Below the pieces are notes generated by a model, which worked only from the letters and a program-made list of their open reading frames with translations, had not been told where the DNA came from and searched no databases. Shown piece after piece: positions 34,428 to 43,907 of a DNA stretch of 64,000 nucleotides. Position numbers and translations under genes: made by a program. This DNA comes from Microbacterium sufflavum (GTDB taxonomy: Bacteria > Actinomycetota > Actinomycetes > Actinomycetales > Microbacteriaceae): contig NZ_CP078076.1 in assembly GCF_023101165.1 (NCBI RefSeq), forward strand, positions 1,240,001 through 1,304,000, given 5' to 3'. The first letter of the stretch is position 1, and each line of letters starts with the position of its first letter.

Positions 34428-36754
34428 GCGTCCACCGGCTCCGTCACGGTCGGGCCGAAGTACGACGGCAGCGTGGCCTGCGAGCGCTCGCGCAGCTCGG
34501 CGGCCGACACGGTGAACACGTCCTGCACCTCGAGCTGCGGCTCGCTGTCGGTCACGCCGATGCGCATCACCGGGTAGCCGCGGCCCTCGCACAGCCCGCG
34601 GAACTTCACGTCGTCCTCGCGGGGCACGGTCACGATCACGCGACCGGTCGACTCGGAGAACAGCGCGGTGGCGGCGTCCACCCCGTCGCGGTCCATGATC
34701 TCGGTGAGCCACACACGAGCGCCGACGCCGAAGCGCATCACGCCCTCCGCGAGCGCCTGCGCCAGGCCGCCCTCGGACAGGTCGTGCGCGGACGAGATCA
34801 GCCACTCGTCGCGGGCCGCAGCGAGCAGGCCCGCGAGGCGCTTCTCACCCGCGAGGTCGACCTTCGGCGGGCGACCGCCGAGGTGCTGGTGCACGACCTC
34901 GGCCCACGCGGAGCCCGACAGCTCGGTCTGCGTGGTGCCGAGCAGGTAGATGTTCTGCCCCTCGTCCTGCCACCCCGACGGGATGCGGCGGGACACGTCG
35001 TCGATGATGCCGAGCACGCCGACGAGCGGGGTCGGGTGGATCGGCACGTCGCCGGTCTGGTTGTAGAACGAGACGTTGCCGCCGGTGACCGGGGTGCCCA
35101 GCTCGTAGCAGCCGTCGGCCAGGCCGTCGACCGTCTGCCCGAACTGCCACATGACCTCGGGGTTCTCGGGGGAGCCGAAGTTGAGGCAGTCGGTGATCGC
35201 GGTGGGCGTGGCGCCCGTCACGGCCACGTTGCGGTAGGCCTCCGCGAGCGCGAGCTGCGCCCCCGCGTACGGGTCGAGCTGGCAGTAGCGGCCGTTGGCG
35301 TCGGTCGCGATGGAGAACCCGAGGCCCGACTCCTCGTCGACCCGGATCATGCCCGCGTCGTCGGGGAAGCTCAGGGCGGTGTTGCCGAGCACGTAGTAGT
35401 CGTACTGGTTGGTGATCCAGCGGGTGTCGGCGAGGTTCGGGCTCGCGACGAGCGACAGGAACTGCTCGCGCAGCGTCTCCGGGTCGTTGGCGCGCGGCAG
35501 GTTCTCGGCGGCGTCGGCCTGCAGGGCGTCGATCCAGGTGGGGTACGCGACCGGGCGGTCGTACACGGGGCCGTCGACGGCGACCGTGGACGGGTCGACG
35601 TCGACGATGCGCTCGCCCTGCCAGTCGATGATGAGACGCCCGTCGCCGGTGACCTCGCCCAGCACGGAGGTCTCGACCTCCCACTTGTCGACGACCTTCA
35701 TGAACGCGTCGAGCTTCTCGGGCGCGACGATCGCCATCATGCGCTCCTGCGACTCCGACATGAGGATCTCCTCGGCCGTGAGCGTGGGGTCGCGCAGCAG
35801 CACGTTGTCGAGCGAGACGTGCATGCCGCTGTTGCCGTTTGCCGCGAGCTCGCTGGTCGCGCAGGAGATGCCGGCGGCGCCGAGATCCTGGATCGCCTCG
35901 ACCAGCTCGCCGCGGTACAGCTCCAGGCAGCACTCGATGAGCACCTTCTCGGCGAACGGGTCGCCCACCTGCACCGCGGGGCGCTTGGTGGGGCCGGTGG
36001 AGTCGAACGAGTCGGAGGCGAGGATGCTCGCCCCGCCGATGCCGTCGCCACCCGTGCGGGCGCCGAACAGCACGACCTTGTTGCCCACGCCGGTCGCGTT
36101 GGCGAGCTTGAGGTCTTCGTGGCGCAGCACGCCGACCGCGAGCGCGTTCACGAGCGGGTTCGCCTGGTACACCGAGTCGAAGACGGTCTCGCCGCCGATG
36201 TTCGGCAGGCCGAGGCAGTTGCCGTAGAAGCTGATGCCGCTCGTGACGCCGTGCACCACGCGGGCGGTGTCGGGGTGGTCGATCGCGCCGAAGCGCAGCG
36301 CGTCCATGACCGCGACCGGGCGGGCGCCCATCGAGATGATGTCGCGCACGATGCCGCCGACGCCGGTGGCCGCACCCTGGAACGGCTCGATGAAGCTCGG
36401 GTGGTTGTGCGACTCCGCCTTGAAGGTGACGGCCCAGCCCTCGCCGACGTCGATGACGCCCGCGTTCTGCCCCATGCCGACCATGAGGCGTTCCTTCATC
36501 TCGTCGGAGACCTTCTGGCCGAAGCGTCGCAGGTAGTTCTTGCTCGACTTGTAGGAGCAGTGCTCCGACCACATCACCGAGTACATCGCCAGCTCGCCCG
36601 AGGTGGGGCGGCGGCCGAGGATCTCCTTGATGCGCGCGTACTCGTCGTCCTTGAGCCCGAGCGCGCCGTACGGCTGCTCCTTCTCGGGCGTCGCGATCGC
36701 GTTCTCGACCGAGTCGGGGACGTGCTGGGGGGAAGGTGCAGAGGGGGTGGTCAC
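34424..36754 (-). CDS. purL: Phosphoribosylformylglycinamidine synthase subunit PurL (small type)
   Basis: A 776-residue ATP-dependent enzyme of purine synthesis, converting FGAR and glutamine nitrogen to FGAM. The length and lack of a glutaminase domain mark the type that works with PurS and PurQ, which lie outside the window. Conserved stretches: [37 protein letters not shown], and two repeated AIRS-like halves. GTG 36754 is chosen over GTG 36760 because GGAG (36760-36763) gives the former a normal 5-base spacing and overlaps the latter. Followed by a coupled 46-residue membrane protein. Confidence 0.97.
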   Translation of the reverse strand: MTTPSAPSPQHVPDSVENAIATPEKEQPYGALGLKDDEYARIKEILGRRPTSGELAMYSVMWSEHCSYKSSKNYLRRFGQKVSDEMKERLMVGMGQNAGVIDVGEGWAVTFKAESHNHPSFIEPFQGAATGVGGIVRDIISMGARPVAVMDALRFGAIDHPDTARVVHGVTSGISFYGNCLGLPNIGGETVFDSVYQANPLVNALAVGVLRHEDLKLANATGVGNKVVLFGARTGGDGIGGASILASDSFDSTGPTKRPAVQVGDPFAEKVLIECCLELYRGELVEAIQDLGAAGISCATSELAANGNSGMHVSLDNVLLRDPTLTAEEILMSESQERMMAIVAPEKLDAFMKVVDKWEVETSVLGEVTGDGRLIIDWQGERIVDVDPSTVAVDGPVYDRPVAYPTWIDALQADAAENLPRANDPETLREQFLSLVASPNLADTRWITNQYDYYVLGNTALSFPDDAGMIRVDEESGLGFSIATDANGRYCQLDPYAGAQLALAEAYRNVAVTGATPTAITDCLNFGSPENPEVMWQFGQTVDGLADGCYELGTPVTGGNVSFYNQTGDVPIHPTPLVGVLGIIDDVSRRIPSGWQDEGQNIYLLGTTQTELSGSAWAEVVHQHLGGRPPKVDLAGEKRLAGLLAAARDEWLISSAHDLSEGGLAQALAEGVMRFGVGARVWLTEIMDRDGVDAATALFSESTGRVIVTVPREDDVKFRGLCEGRGYPVMRIGVTDSEPQLEVQDVFTVSAAELRERSQATLPSYFGPTVTEPVDA

Positions 36755-36835
36755 GCGCACTCCAAGGGAAGGGGCCGGCGGGGCGTCTTCAGTCTACCGG
36801 CGCGGGTGAGGCGGCTCTCCCGCGAGGGTTGGGCG

Positions 36836-36919
36836 TCAGATGCGGGCGGTGAGGACGGAAGCGATGTCTCTCTTCGTGTGGAGCACGCGATGAACTCGCA
36901 CGGTATCCGGATCGTCCAT
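36836..36919 (-). pseudogene. C-terminal remnant of a RelE/ParE-type toxin gene (candidate)
   Basis: The minus strand encodes 27 residues, MDDPDTVRVHRVLHTKRDIA and seven more, ending in a stop at 36836. The VRVHRVLHTKRDIASVL pattern is the usual last strand of ParE-family toxins. No toxin N-terminus or antitoxin is found upstream, where the WYL gene begins its stop at once. It looks like a decayed fragment; coincidence cannot be ruled out at this length. Confidence 0.45.
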
Positions 36920-36930
36920 GTACTCCTGGA

Positions 36931-37884
36931 TCAGGAGGGCGGGTCCGCGGCCGTGGCGAACCGGGCCGCGAGCGTCTCCGCCGCCTCGCGCAGGGGTTCC
37001 GGTCCGACCACCGTGAAGGGCGCATCGAACCGGGCGACCGCGGCGAGCACGCCCACCCACGACCACGAACCCACTGTCACGCGGCAGCGCCCGTCCGGCC
37101 GCTCCTCGACCTCGCCGACGCCCACCCACGGCACCACCTCCCGCGCCGGAAGCTCGATCACGACCTCGCCGACGCACGGCCAGCGGTCCTCCGTGGTCGA
37201 GCCCTTCGCCCGCGCCGCCAGGGAGGTCGCGGCATCCTCCGCGGGAAGCGGTCGCGGCGTGAACGACGGCCCGCTCGGCACCCGCGGTCGCATCCGGTCG
37301 AGCCGGTAGGTGCGCCAGTCCGCCGCCTCCAGGTCCCACGCCAGCAGGTACCACCGGCCCTCGCGCGCCACGACGGCATGGGGTTCCGTGCGCCGAGGGG
37401 GGCGGTCCGCCGCCGCGCCGTAGTCGAAGCGCAGCACCCGCCGGTCGCGCACCGCCGCGCTCGCCGCCTCCAGCACCCCCGGGTCCACCCGCACCTCGGC
37501 CGCCGCGCCGGTGAAGCGGATGCCGTCGATCCGGTGCCGGAGCCGCGAGGGCATCACCTGCCGCACGGTCGCGAGGGCGCGCTCCGCGGCCTCGGTCACA
37601 TCGACGCCGCTCGCGCTCGCGCCCTGCAGTGCCACCGCGATCGCGACCGCCTGGTCGTCGTCGAACAGCAGCGGCGGCAGCTCGGACCCGGCTTCGAGGC
37701 GGTAGCCGCCGTACGGGCCCTTGCTCGATCCGATGCGGTAGCCGAGGTTGCGCAGCCGGTCGACGTCGCGGCGGACGGTGCGGGGTGTGACGCCGAGGCG
37801 GTCGGCGAGTTCCTGGCCCGGCCAGTCGCGCGTCGCCTGCAGCAGCGACAGCAGCGCGAGCATGCGGGAGGAGCTTCCGGTCAC
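36931..37884 (-). CDS. YafY-type transcriptional regulator (HTH + WYL domain)
   Basis: A 317-residue regulator. Residues about 5-60 form a winged helix (QELADRLGVTPRTVRRDVDRLRNLGY), followed by a WYL domain with REGRWYLLAWDLEAADWRTYRLDRM and a C-terminal WCX extension. GTG start with no in-frame ATG that keeps the helix-turn-helix. Divergent from a VOC protein gene at 37988 with 103 bases between, the pairing usual for YafY regulators, which probably repress or activate the neighbour in response to a nucleotide or small-molecule ligand. Confidence 0.9.
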   Translation of the reverse strand: MTGSSSRMLALLSLLQATRDWPGQELADRLGVTPRTVRRDVDRLRNLGYRIGSSKGPYGGYRLEAGSELPPLLFDDDQAVAIAVALQGASASGVDVTEAAERALATVRQVMPSRLRHRIDGIRFTGAAAEVRVDPGVLEAASAAVRDRRVLRFDYGAAADRPPRRTEPHAVVAREGRWYLLAWDLEAADWRTYRLDRMRPRVPSGPSFTPRPLPAEDAATSLAARAKGSTTEDRWPCVGEVVIELPAREVVPWVGVGEVEERPDGRCRVTVGSWSWVGVLAAVARFDAPFTVVGPEPLREAAETLAARFATAADPPS

Positions 37885-37987
37885 GCCTTCATTGTGCGGG
37901 AGGGAGAGGACAGAAACCGACCGCTACCCCTGTGATCGTGGACTCACCGCGGCGCTGAACGGCAGCCCGCAGAACCAGGAGAAGCCC

Positions 37988-38437
37988 ATGTCCCTCACCA
38001 CCACCACGCACCTGAACTTCCGCGGCACGGCCCGGAAGGCGCTCGACTTCTACCGCTCGGTGTTCGGTGGCACCGTGCACGCCGCGACCTACGCCGAGGT
38101 GGGCATGCCCGCGGACGCGCCCGGTGCGGACAGGATCGTGTTCGGCCAGCTCGACGGCGACCACGGGATCCGGCTCATGGCGTACGACATCCCCGGGCTG
38201 GACGACCCGGCGACCACGGCGGGCTCGACGCGGCGGGAGAACGGCGCGACCCTCACCGACCGCGCGTTCTTCCAGTCGCTGCGGGCGGACACCCTCCCCG
38301 AGCTCGAGGGCTACTGGGGGGCGCTGACGGAGGGGGCGAGCGTGATCGAACCGCTGGCCGCGTCGTCGTGGTCGCCCGGCTTCGGCATGGTGACCGACCG
38401 CTTCGGCGTCACCTGGGTGCTCGACGTCGCCCACTGA
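37988..38437 (+). CDS. VOC family protein (PhnB/YxeG-like)
   Basis: A 149-residue protein of the PhnB-like branch of the VOC superfamily: HLNFRGTARKALDFYRSVFGGT at the N-terminus, VFGQLDGDHGIRLMAYD in the centre and FGMVTDRFGVTWVLDV at the end. Metal ligands typical of PhnB-like proteins are not all present, so it may bind rather than turn over a ligand. Divergent from the WYL regulator and presumably its target. ATG 37988 follows CAGGAGAAG. Confidence 0.88.
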   Translation: MSLTTTTHLNFRGTARKALDFYRSVFGGTVHAATYAEVGMPADAPGADRIVFGQLDGDHGIRLMAYDIPGLDDPATTAGSTRRENGATLTDRAFFQSLRADTLPELEGYWGALTEGASVIEPLAASSWSPGFGMVTDRFGVTWVLDVAH

Positions 38438-38445
38438 GGCAATCT

Positions 38446-38508
38446 GCAACTGCACAGTTGCGCTCCCTGGATCGATGTGCAACTCTGGCCTTGCATTTCG
38501 ATCCAGGG
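38446..38508 (+). promoter_or_regulatory. Palindrome and RBS-covering hairpin before the MFS gene
   Basis: Two structures lie in the 77-base gap. GCAACTG-CA-CAGTTGC (38446-38461) is a perfect 7-bp inverted repeat, like a MarR or TetR operator. Next, CCCTGGATCGA (38465-38475) pairs perfectly with TCGATCCAGGG (38498-38508); its right arm holds the AGGGA that would serve as ribosome site for the ATG at 38515. The hairpin could hide the site or be a second operator. Confidence 0.6.
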
Positions 38509-38514
38509 AAACCC

Positions 38515-39693
38515 ATGACCACCACCGCGCAGATCCGCACCCGCGTGCGTCCCGCCGTCGTCCTCACCGTGCTGTTCGCCGGAGCCTTCGTGATGGGCTG
38601 CGCCGAGATGCTCGTCGTGGGAATGATCGACCTGATCGCCGAGGATCTCGCCGTCTCGCTGTCGGCGACCGGCGCTCTCGTCACCGCCAACGCCCTCGGC
38701 CTCGCCGTCGGAGGACCGCTGCTCACCTTCCTCACGACCCGGTTCGATCGCCGCGCCGTGCTGATCGTGTCGGCGACGGTGTTCCTGCTGGCCACCCTGC
38801 TCCCCGCGCTGTTCGCCGACTACGCGCTGTTCCTGGGCGTCCGAGTGGTCGTCGGAGCCGTGCAGGGGCTGTTCATCGCGGCGGGCATGGTCACCGCGAC
38901 GGCGATCGTTCCCCCGGAGCGGTCGGGGCGGGCGATGGCGGTCGTGATCTCGGGGTTCGCGACCGCCAGCGCACTGGGGCTGCCGCTCGGCACACTCCTG
39001 GGCCAGACGGTCGGATGGCGCGGCTCGTTCGCGGCGGTCGCCGCCGCGGCGGCGGTCGTGCTGGTGCTCCTGATCGCCGTCCTGCCCTCCGTTCCGACCG
39101 CGGAGAGCGGCCGAGCGCTCGGACAGGCACGGGCGGCGTTCGCCCCGCGCGTGCTCGCGGTGCTGAGCGTGAGCTTCCTGACCTTCGCGGCCATGCTCGC
39201 CGCGATCACCTACCTCGTGCCGTTCCTCGCCGAGGTCACCGGGGTGAGTGGCCCGCTCGTCACCGTCTACCTGCTGCTGTACGGCGTCTCGACGACGCTC
39301 GGCTCCGCGCTGGGCGGGCGCTTCGCCGACCAGAACGCCGCCCGCATGCTCGTCATCGGAGCCGTGGGTGTGCTCGGGTCGCTGGCGCTGCTCCTCATCG
39401 GCGGCGGTCACCCGTGGATCGTCGGCCTCGCGGTGCTGGGCATCGGACTGTTCGGCATGGGCACGGCGCCGTCGATCCAGCATCGGGTCGTGGCACTGTC
39501 GGGTCGCGGTGCTCCCCTGGCGGCGTCGCTGCCGGCGTCCGCGGTGAATGCGGGCATCGCGACCGGGTCGCTCATCGGCGGTCTCGCGCTCGACGCCGGG
39601 GGCGCCTCCGCCGTCGCCGTCGCGGGCATGGCCGTCGCGACCGTGGCGATCGTGGCCGCCGCGGCCTCGGGACGCCTCCGCCCGCCCGCCTGA
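38515..39693 (+). CDS. MFS transporter (AraJ-like drug/arabinose efflux family)
   Basis: A 392-residue twelve-helix exporter. The first helices (FAGAFVMGCAEMLVVGMIDLIAEDL), the motif FDRRAVLIVS after helix 2 and the central ALGLPLGTLLGQTVGWRGSF (helix 5, antiporter motif) place it with AraJ/DHA1 efflux pumps. No regulator is adjacent on either side. The gap upstream has an operator-like palindrome and a hairpin over the ribosome site, so expression is likely switched on by a ligand through a regulator elsewhere. The export substrate is unknown. Confidence 0.9.
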   Translation: MTTTAQIRTRVRPAVVLTVLFAGAFVMGCAEMLVVGMIDLIAEDLAVSLSATGALVTANALGLAVGGPLLTFLTTRFDRRAVLIVSATVFLLATLLPALFADYALFLGVRVVVGAVQGLFIAAGMVTATAIVPPERSGRAMAVVISGFATASALGLPLGTLLGQTVGWRGSFAAVAAAAAVVLVLLIAVLPSVPTAESGRALGQARAAFAPRVLAVLSVSFLTFAAMLAAITYLVPFLAEVTGVSGPLVTVYLLLYGVSTTLGSALGGRFADQNAARMLVIGAVGVLGSLALLLIGGGHPWIVGLAVLGIGLFGMGTAPSIQHRVVALSGRGAPLAASLPASAVNAGIATGSLIGGLALDAGGASAVAVAGMAVATVAIVAAAASGRLRPPA

Positions 39694-39743
39694 TCGAGGC
39701 TGCCCGCGACAGCGTGAGGCGGAGCCGGGATGACCGTCGCGCG

Positions 39744-40490
39744 TCAGACCGGGGGCCACTGCGGGTGGCGGGCCACGGCGACGCGGGCGGAGAGGTCCGC
39801 GAGCACCGCGGAGCCCGTGCCCGCGGCGGCATCCGCGTCGGACAGGCCCAGGGCGTCGGCGAGGCCGAGCGCGAGCAGGGCGTGCCCGGCGGCGCTCGGG
39901 TGGAACGCGTCGTCGAGCAGCCCCCACGGCATGTCCTCGTTGCCCGGACCGGTGCCCGCGGAGAACGCGGTGAAGGCGGCGTGCTGGTCGACCAGGATCA
40001 CGCCCTCGGCCCCTGCGACGTCGCGGATCGCCTGCGCGAAGTCGCCGATGCGGGCGCGGTCGGGCGCATGGAGCAGGTCGACCGCGGGCGGGGTCTGCAG
40101 CACCGGCACGGCGCCGAGGTCGCGCACGCGTCGCACGAACTCCGCGATCGACCGTGCGAACGCGGACACCTCGATCACGGGGTCGAGCCACTGCGTGGTG
40201 CAGTCGTTCGTGCCGATCATGAGCGTCACCACGTCGGGCCGCCAGTGGGCCACGCGGCGCTCGAAGTCGTCGAGGATCAGGTCGGCGCGCCAGCCCGTGA
40301 TGGCCGTGTTGATCACGGTGTCCTGCACGCGCCCGCGGTCGCCCCGGATCAGCTCGTGCAGGTGCTCGACGTAGTTCCTGGCGCCGCGGGTGTGGATGAG
40401 GCCGTGCGTGATCGAGTCGCCCGTGCACACCCAGGTGACCGGCGCCCCGGAGGCCAGGAGCCCCCGGAGCGCCGTGCGGTCGTCGGTCAT
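39744..40490 (-). CDS. SGNH/GDSL hydrolase
   Basis: A 248-residue esterase-like enzyme. Block I is CTGDSIT with the nucleophilic Ser near residue 26; LMIGTNDC is block III with its Gly-Asn, and DAFHPSAAGH block V with the catalytic Asp-x-x-His. There is no signal peptide, so it is intracellular, and it probably removes acetyl or other acyl groups from imported sugars. The ATG overlaps the stop of the beta-propeller gene (ATGA), so it is the last gene of that operon. Confidence 0.9.
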   Translation of the reverse strand: MTDDRTALRGLLASGAPVTWVCTGDSITHGLIHTRGARNYVEHLHELIRGDRGRVQDTVINTAITGWRADLILDDFERRVAHWRPDVVTLMIGTNDCTTQWLDPVIEVSAFARSIAEFVRRVRDLGAVPVLQTPPAVDLLHAPDRARIGDFAQAIRDVAGAEGVILVDQHAAFTAFSAGTGPGNEDMPWGLLDDAFHPSAAGHALLALGLADALGLSDADAAAGTGSAVLADLSARVAVARHPQWPPV

Positions 40491-41656
40491 CCGGTGACCT
40501 TGAGCTGCACGTCGATGAACCGCGGGCGGTAGATCGAGGCGTCGTCGTACACGTCGCCCACGTTGTCGAACGTGTTCACGTTGTACGACACCAGGATGCG
40601 GTTGCCCTGGCGCAGGTTCGGGTGCTCGTGCGCGTTGTAGGTGAACACGTCGGGGTCGCCGTAGCTGCCCAGCGCTCCGGTCTCGGGCGTGCGGTACAGC
40701 TCGACCGGGTCGGTGAACGGGCCGATCGGCGAGCACGAGGTGCGCGCGACGATGCGGGTGCTGAACAGCTCCGAGGTGTCCTGCGTCACGAGCAGGTAGC
40801 CGTCGCGGTAGGGAGCGACGCTGAACTCGTTCGCGACGTACGGCACCACGGGCACCGCGTCGGTCTCGGCGGCCGACCATCCGGTGCCGTTCCAGTAGGT
40901 CCAGGTGCCCGTGAGGCCGTCGCGGTCCTGCACGCGGGCGACGTAGGCGGAGCGCACCCCGCCCGGGTCGGCGATGCCGTAGACGTACGTCGTGCCGCGT
41001 TCCTCCAGCGTCCACGAGCCCCAGTTGATGCCCGTCGCGGAGGGCAGGTCGTCGATCGACTCCAGCTGCAGTGTCTGCCCGTCGAGCCTGGCCAGCCGGT
41101 TCGCGGTCCACGCGAAGTCCCACTGGCCGGTGCCGGTGCGCGCGAACTGCAGCAGCGGCACCTGCACGGTCCCGTCGCGGCCGGGGGTCGGGTCGCCGAT
41201 CCAGTACCACTTGCCGTCGGGCTCGGGCGGGATGATGCCGGCCGGGTCGTCGGGGGTGCCGCCGGTGATCGTGGTCAGGTTCCCCCGGCGGTCCTGCACC
41301 ACCACGGAGTTGTTCACGAAGGGGGAATCGGTGGGCCGCGAGCCGTCGGGGTTCACGGTGCCGAGGAACGTGTCGGAGAAGAACCATCCGGTCTTCCCCT
41401 TGCCGAGCGGCAGCGAGTAGGTGCTGTCGCCGCCGGTCCATTCGCCTCCCGTGTTGCCGTAGGTGGTGAACGTGTCGGTGAGGCCCTGGTTCACGCTCGC
41501 GGTGGCGGTGAGCGTCTTGTCCACCAGGGAGCACTGGCCGGGGCCGCTGCCGTGTCCTCCGCCGGCGGGCGCCGCGGCCGTCGCGGGTGCGGCGAACAGC
41601 GCTCCGGCGCCGAGGGCTGCGGCGGCGAGACCTGCCGCAATCGTGCGTCTTCTCAT
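40487..41656 (-). CDS. Secreted beta-propeller protein (DUF4185/DUF5005-like, glycosidase-related)
   Basis: A 389-residue exported protein with a Sec signal peptide (residues 1-30, RRRTIAAGLAAAALGAGALF then ATA). The rest is predicted all-beta with Trp/Asp/Gly repeats (WTGGDSTYSLPL, WYWIGDPTPG, GTTYVYGIADPG, YGDPDVFTYNAH), as in five-bladed propellers related to GH43 and DUF4185/DUF5005. No catalytic residues can be named with certainty. ATG 41656 is preferred over the GTG at 41665 because AAGGAG stands eight bases before it. Upstream of the SGNH gene; likely binds or cuts an extracellular glycan for the importer. Confidence 0.75.
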   Translation of the reverse strand: MRRRTIAAGLAAAALGAGALFAAPATAAAPAGGGHGSGPGQCSLVDKTLTATASVNQGLTDTFTTYGNTGGEWTGGDSTYSLPLGKGKTGWFFSDTFLGTVNPDGSRPTDSPFVNNSVVVQDRRGNLTTITGGTPDDPAGIIPPEPDGKWYWIGDPTPGRDGTVQVPLLQFARTGTGQWDFAWTANRLARLDGQTLQLESIDDLPSATGINWGSWTLEERGTTYVYGIADPGGVRSAYVARVQDRDGLTGTWTYWNGTGWSAAETDAVPVVPYVANEFSVAPYRDGYLLVTQDTSELFSTRIVARTSCSPIGPFTDPVELYRTPETGALGSYGDPDVFTYNAHEHPNLRQGNRILVSYNVNTFDNVGDVYDDASIYRPRFIDVQLKVTG

Positions 41657-41705
41657 ATCGATCACTCCTTCGTGTTCGGGTGGTGCGGGGGTGGTGCGTC
41701 TGGGG

Positions 41706-41762
41706 GCCCGTCGTCTCGTCGGCGGCGCGGGCTCTCAAGAGAGCGGAGCGCGAGGAAGGGCG
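41706..41762. repeat. Third copy of the dispersed palindromic element
   Basis: Begins GCCCGTCGTCTCGTCGGCGG and ends GCGCGAGGAAGGGCG, matching the ends of the element at 34206 with a changed centre. It ends at the stop of the glycosidase gene and lies in the gap before the beta-propeller gene, where it can act as hairpin or partial terminator. Confidence 0.6.
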
Positions 41763-43883
41763 TCATCGGCCAGGGGTGCGGGTGATCCCTCCGGCCGCGT
41801 CGATGTCGTACGCGCGCTCGCCGACGCGCAGGCCGCGCAGCACGGCGTGCGGGTCGAGGGCGGCCACGCAGCCGGCGGCCCGCACCGTGCCGTCCGCGGC
41901 GACCGACACCCCGAACAGCGCCTCGATCACGAGCTCGATCCAGGCGCCAGACGACGAGCACGCCCAGTCGATGATGTACGGCAGCTGGGGCGGGGCCTTG
42001 CGGGCGCCGCCGTTGATGCCGGGCACCGCCTCGTCCACGAAGTGCGCCTGGCCCATCGGGCCCTGGTTCGCGGTGCGGGAGAGCCCCTCGACCCAGGCCG
42101 TCAGCACCTCGGGTGCTCCGAGGGCGGCGAGCGCGCGCCCGGCGTCGGCGGGCCAGGCGGGGTAGGCGCCGTTCCACTGGTGGTCGGGGCGCGGGCTGTA
42201 GCTGGCGTCGGGGTCCCAGGGCGAGAGCGCCCGCATCCAGTTGTCGGTCTGCAGCTCCCGCTGGAAGAACGCGACCATGTCGTCGCGCACGCCCGGGGCG
42301 AGGTCGTCGGCGATGGTGGTGCCGACGATGCTGAAGTCGTAGCAGTGGCGAACCGGCAGCAGCGTGCCGTCGGGTTGCCCGGCGGCGAAGATACCGGTCC
42401 CGGGGAGATACCGCTCGATCACCGCGGGCAGCAGCGCCTCGGCCTCGGCGCGCAGCTCGGCCGCGGCGGTCTCGTCTCCCTGCAGTGCGGCGAGGTCGGC
42501 GGCCGTGCGCATGCTCCACACGTTCGCGGCGTTGAGGCTCGCGACCTCGTGCGTGTAGGAGCTGACGCACTCCAGCAGGTTGTCGATCTCGCCGTAGTCG
42601 GCCAGCGCGGTGTCGCGCCGTAACTCCTTCCAGTTCGTCGCCCACTCCCGCACCGACCGGGCGACCGTCTGATCCCCCACGATCTCGTCGAGGAAGGCCA
42701 CGTCGCCGGTGAACCGCACGTAGTCGTGCACGAGCCGGGTCATGGCGTAGTCGTTCACCGAGTACCAGCGGCCGACGGGGCCGCCCGTGAGCGAGGAGGT
42801 GCCGAAGTGCGAGTGGATGTCGAGGGAGATCCAGTGCCGCACCTGCGCCCGCATCTCGTCGGGGTCGAGCAGGGCGTGGCTGACGGAGCTGAGGCTGTAG
42901 TCCCAGATGAACGTGGTGGTGCCCCAGTAGTTGGGCATCAGCGTGTCGTACGACCGCCCGAGCACGTTGCCGGCGAAGTCGCGGCGGAACCAGATCACCC
43001 CGAGCACCGCCCACCAGTACAGGCGCCGCAGCGGCTCGGACGCGGTGTCGAGCAGCGGCAGGGCGCCCGAGAACTCGGTGTCGGCGGGGTCGAACGCGGC
43101 CCGCAGCTGCCGGTTCCAGAACTCCTGCGCGGCGGACAGGGCCGCGGGCACGTCGGCCGACACGAGCGCGTACGTGCGGGCGGCATCGTCGCGCGAGAGG
43201 CCGAGCGCCTGCACGTAGGCCGTGCGGGAGACGGCGCCCGCCGGCACGGTGAGCACGGCCGACAGCTCGCCGCCGCGACCGTTGCCGCCGATGCCCGTGT
43301 CGAACGCGTCGGGCAGCTCGGCCACGCCGCTCAGCGCGGCGGATCCTCCGGTGAGGCCCTGCACGCTCCACGCCGCGGCATCGGCGGAGGCGAAGACGAG
43401 GCACTCGCCGTCGACCGTGGCGGTGTCGCGCTCGGAGGGCGACTCGGCGTCGAGCCAGGCGTCGGCGGAGCGGGTCACGCGTGCCGCGGCCGAGAGTCCG
43501 ATGCGCACCTCGCGGTCGGTCGCTCCGGTGTTGCGCACCGCGATGTCGATGGCCACCGCCGTCCTTCCCGGCACGCACACGGTCGTCGTCTCGATCTCGA
43601 GCTCGCCCACGGTCGCCCGCCGCACCACCCGGTCGGGCCGCCACTCGTGCGTGACGGCGACGCCGTACGACGCGAACAGCCGGCCGTCGACGAACAGCAC
43701 CGCGGTCTGCGTGAGCCCCTGCGACACGGGCGGGAACTGCACGGCGCTGAGCGCGGTGAGGTCGTGATCGACGCGCACCGTGCCGAGCATGTTCGTCAGG
43801 CCCGTGGGCGCGATCATGTCGTCGTAGTGATGCGTGACCGCATCGGCGGCCAGATCCTCGACGGTGGGGATGAGGGGATTCAT
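41763..43883 (-). CDS. Six-hairpin (alpha/alpha)6-barrel glycosidase, GH37/GH63-like
   Basis: A 706-residue cytoplasmic enzyme. The N-terminal half is a beta-sandwich (residues 1-250); from about 270 on it is helical, with FIWDYSLSSVSHALL (like the trehalase/GH63 WD motif), a KELRRDTALADYGEIDNLLE stretch, and DHQWNGAYPAWPADA with the expected Trp. These indicate an inverting glycosidase of the clan that includes trehalase and glucosidase I. The catalytic acids cannot be placed with certainty. No signal peptide, so it acts on imported oligosaccharide. Last metabolic gene of the LacI-controlled operon that begins at 46878. Confidence 0.75.
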   Translation of the reverse strand: MNPLIPTVEDLAADAVTHHYDDMIAPTGLTNMLGTVRVDHDLTALSAVQFPPVSQGLTQTAVLFVDGRLFASYGVAVTHEWRPDRVVRRATVGELEIETTTVCVPGRTAVAIDIAVRNTGATDREVRIGLSAAARVTRSADAWLDAESPSERDTATVDGECLVFASADAAAWSVQGLTGGSAALSGVAELPDAFDTGIGGNGRGGELSAVLTVPAGAVSRTAYVQALGLSRDDAARTYALVSADVPAALSAAQEFWNRQLRAAFDPADTEFSGALPLLDTASEPLRRLYWWAVLGVIWFRRDFAGNVLGRSYDTLMPNYWGTTTFIWDYSLSSVSHALLDPDEMRAQVRHWISLDIHSHFGTSSLTGGPVGRWYSVNDYAMTRLVHDYVRFTGDVAFLDEIVGDQTVARSVREWATNWKELRRDTALADYGEIDNLLECVSSYTHEVASLNAANVWSMRTAADLAALQGDETAAAELRAEAEALLPAVIERYLPGTGIFAAGQPDGTLLPVRHCYDFSIVGTTIADDLAPGVRDDMVAFFQRELQTDNWMRALSPWDPDASYSPRPDHQWNGAYPAWPADAGRALAALGAPEVLTAWVEGLSRTANQGPMGQAHFVDEAVPGINGGARKAPPQLPYIIDWACSSSGAWIELVIEALFGVSVAADGTVRAAGCVAALDPHAVLRGLRVGERAYDIDAAGGITRTPGR

Positions 43884-43907
43884 GATGCCTTTCGAGGCGG
43901 AGGGGGA

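Noticed and set aside
38476..38497. Riboswitch in the leader before the MFS gene at 38515
   Set aside because: The leader has only one strong stem and no known aptamer core or conserved loop; a hairpin or operator explains what is seen.
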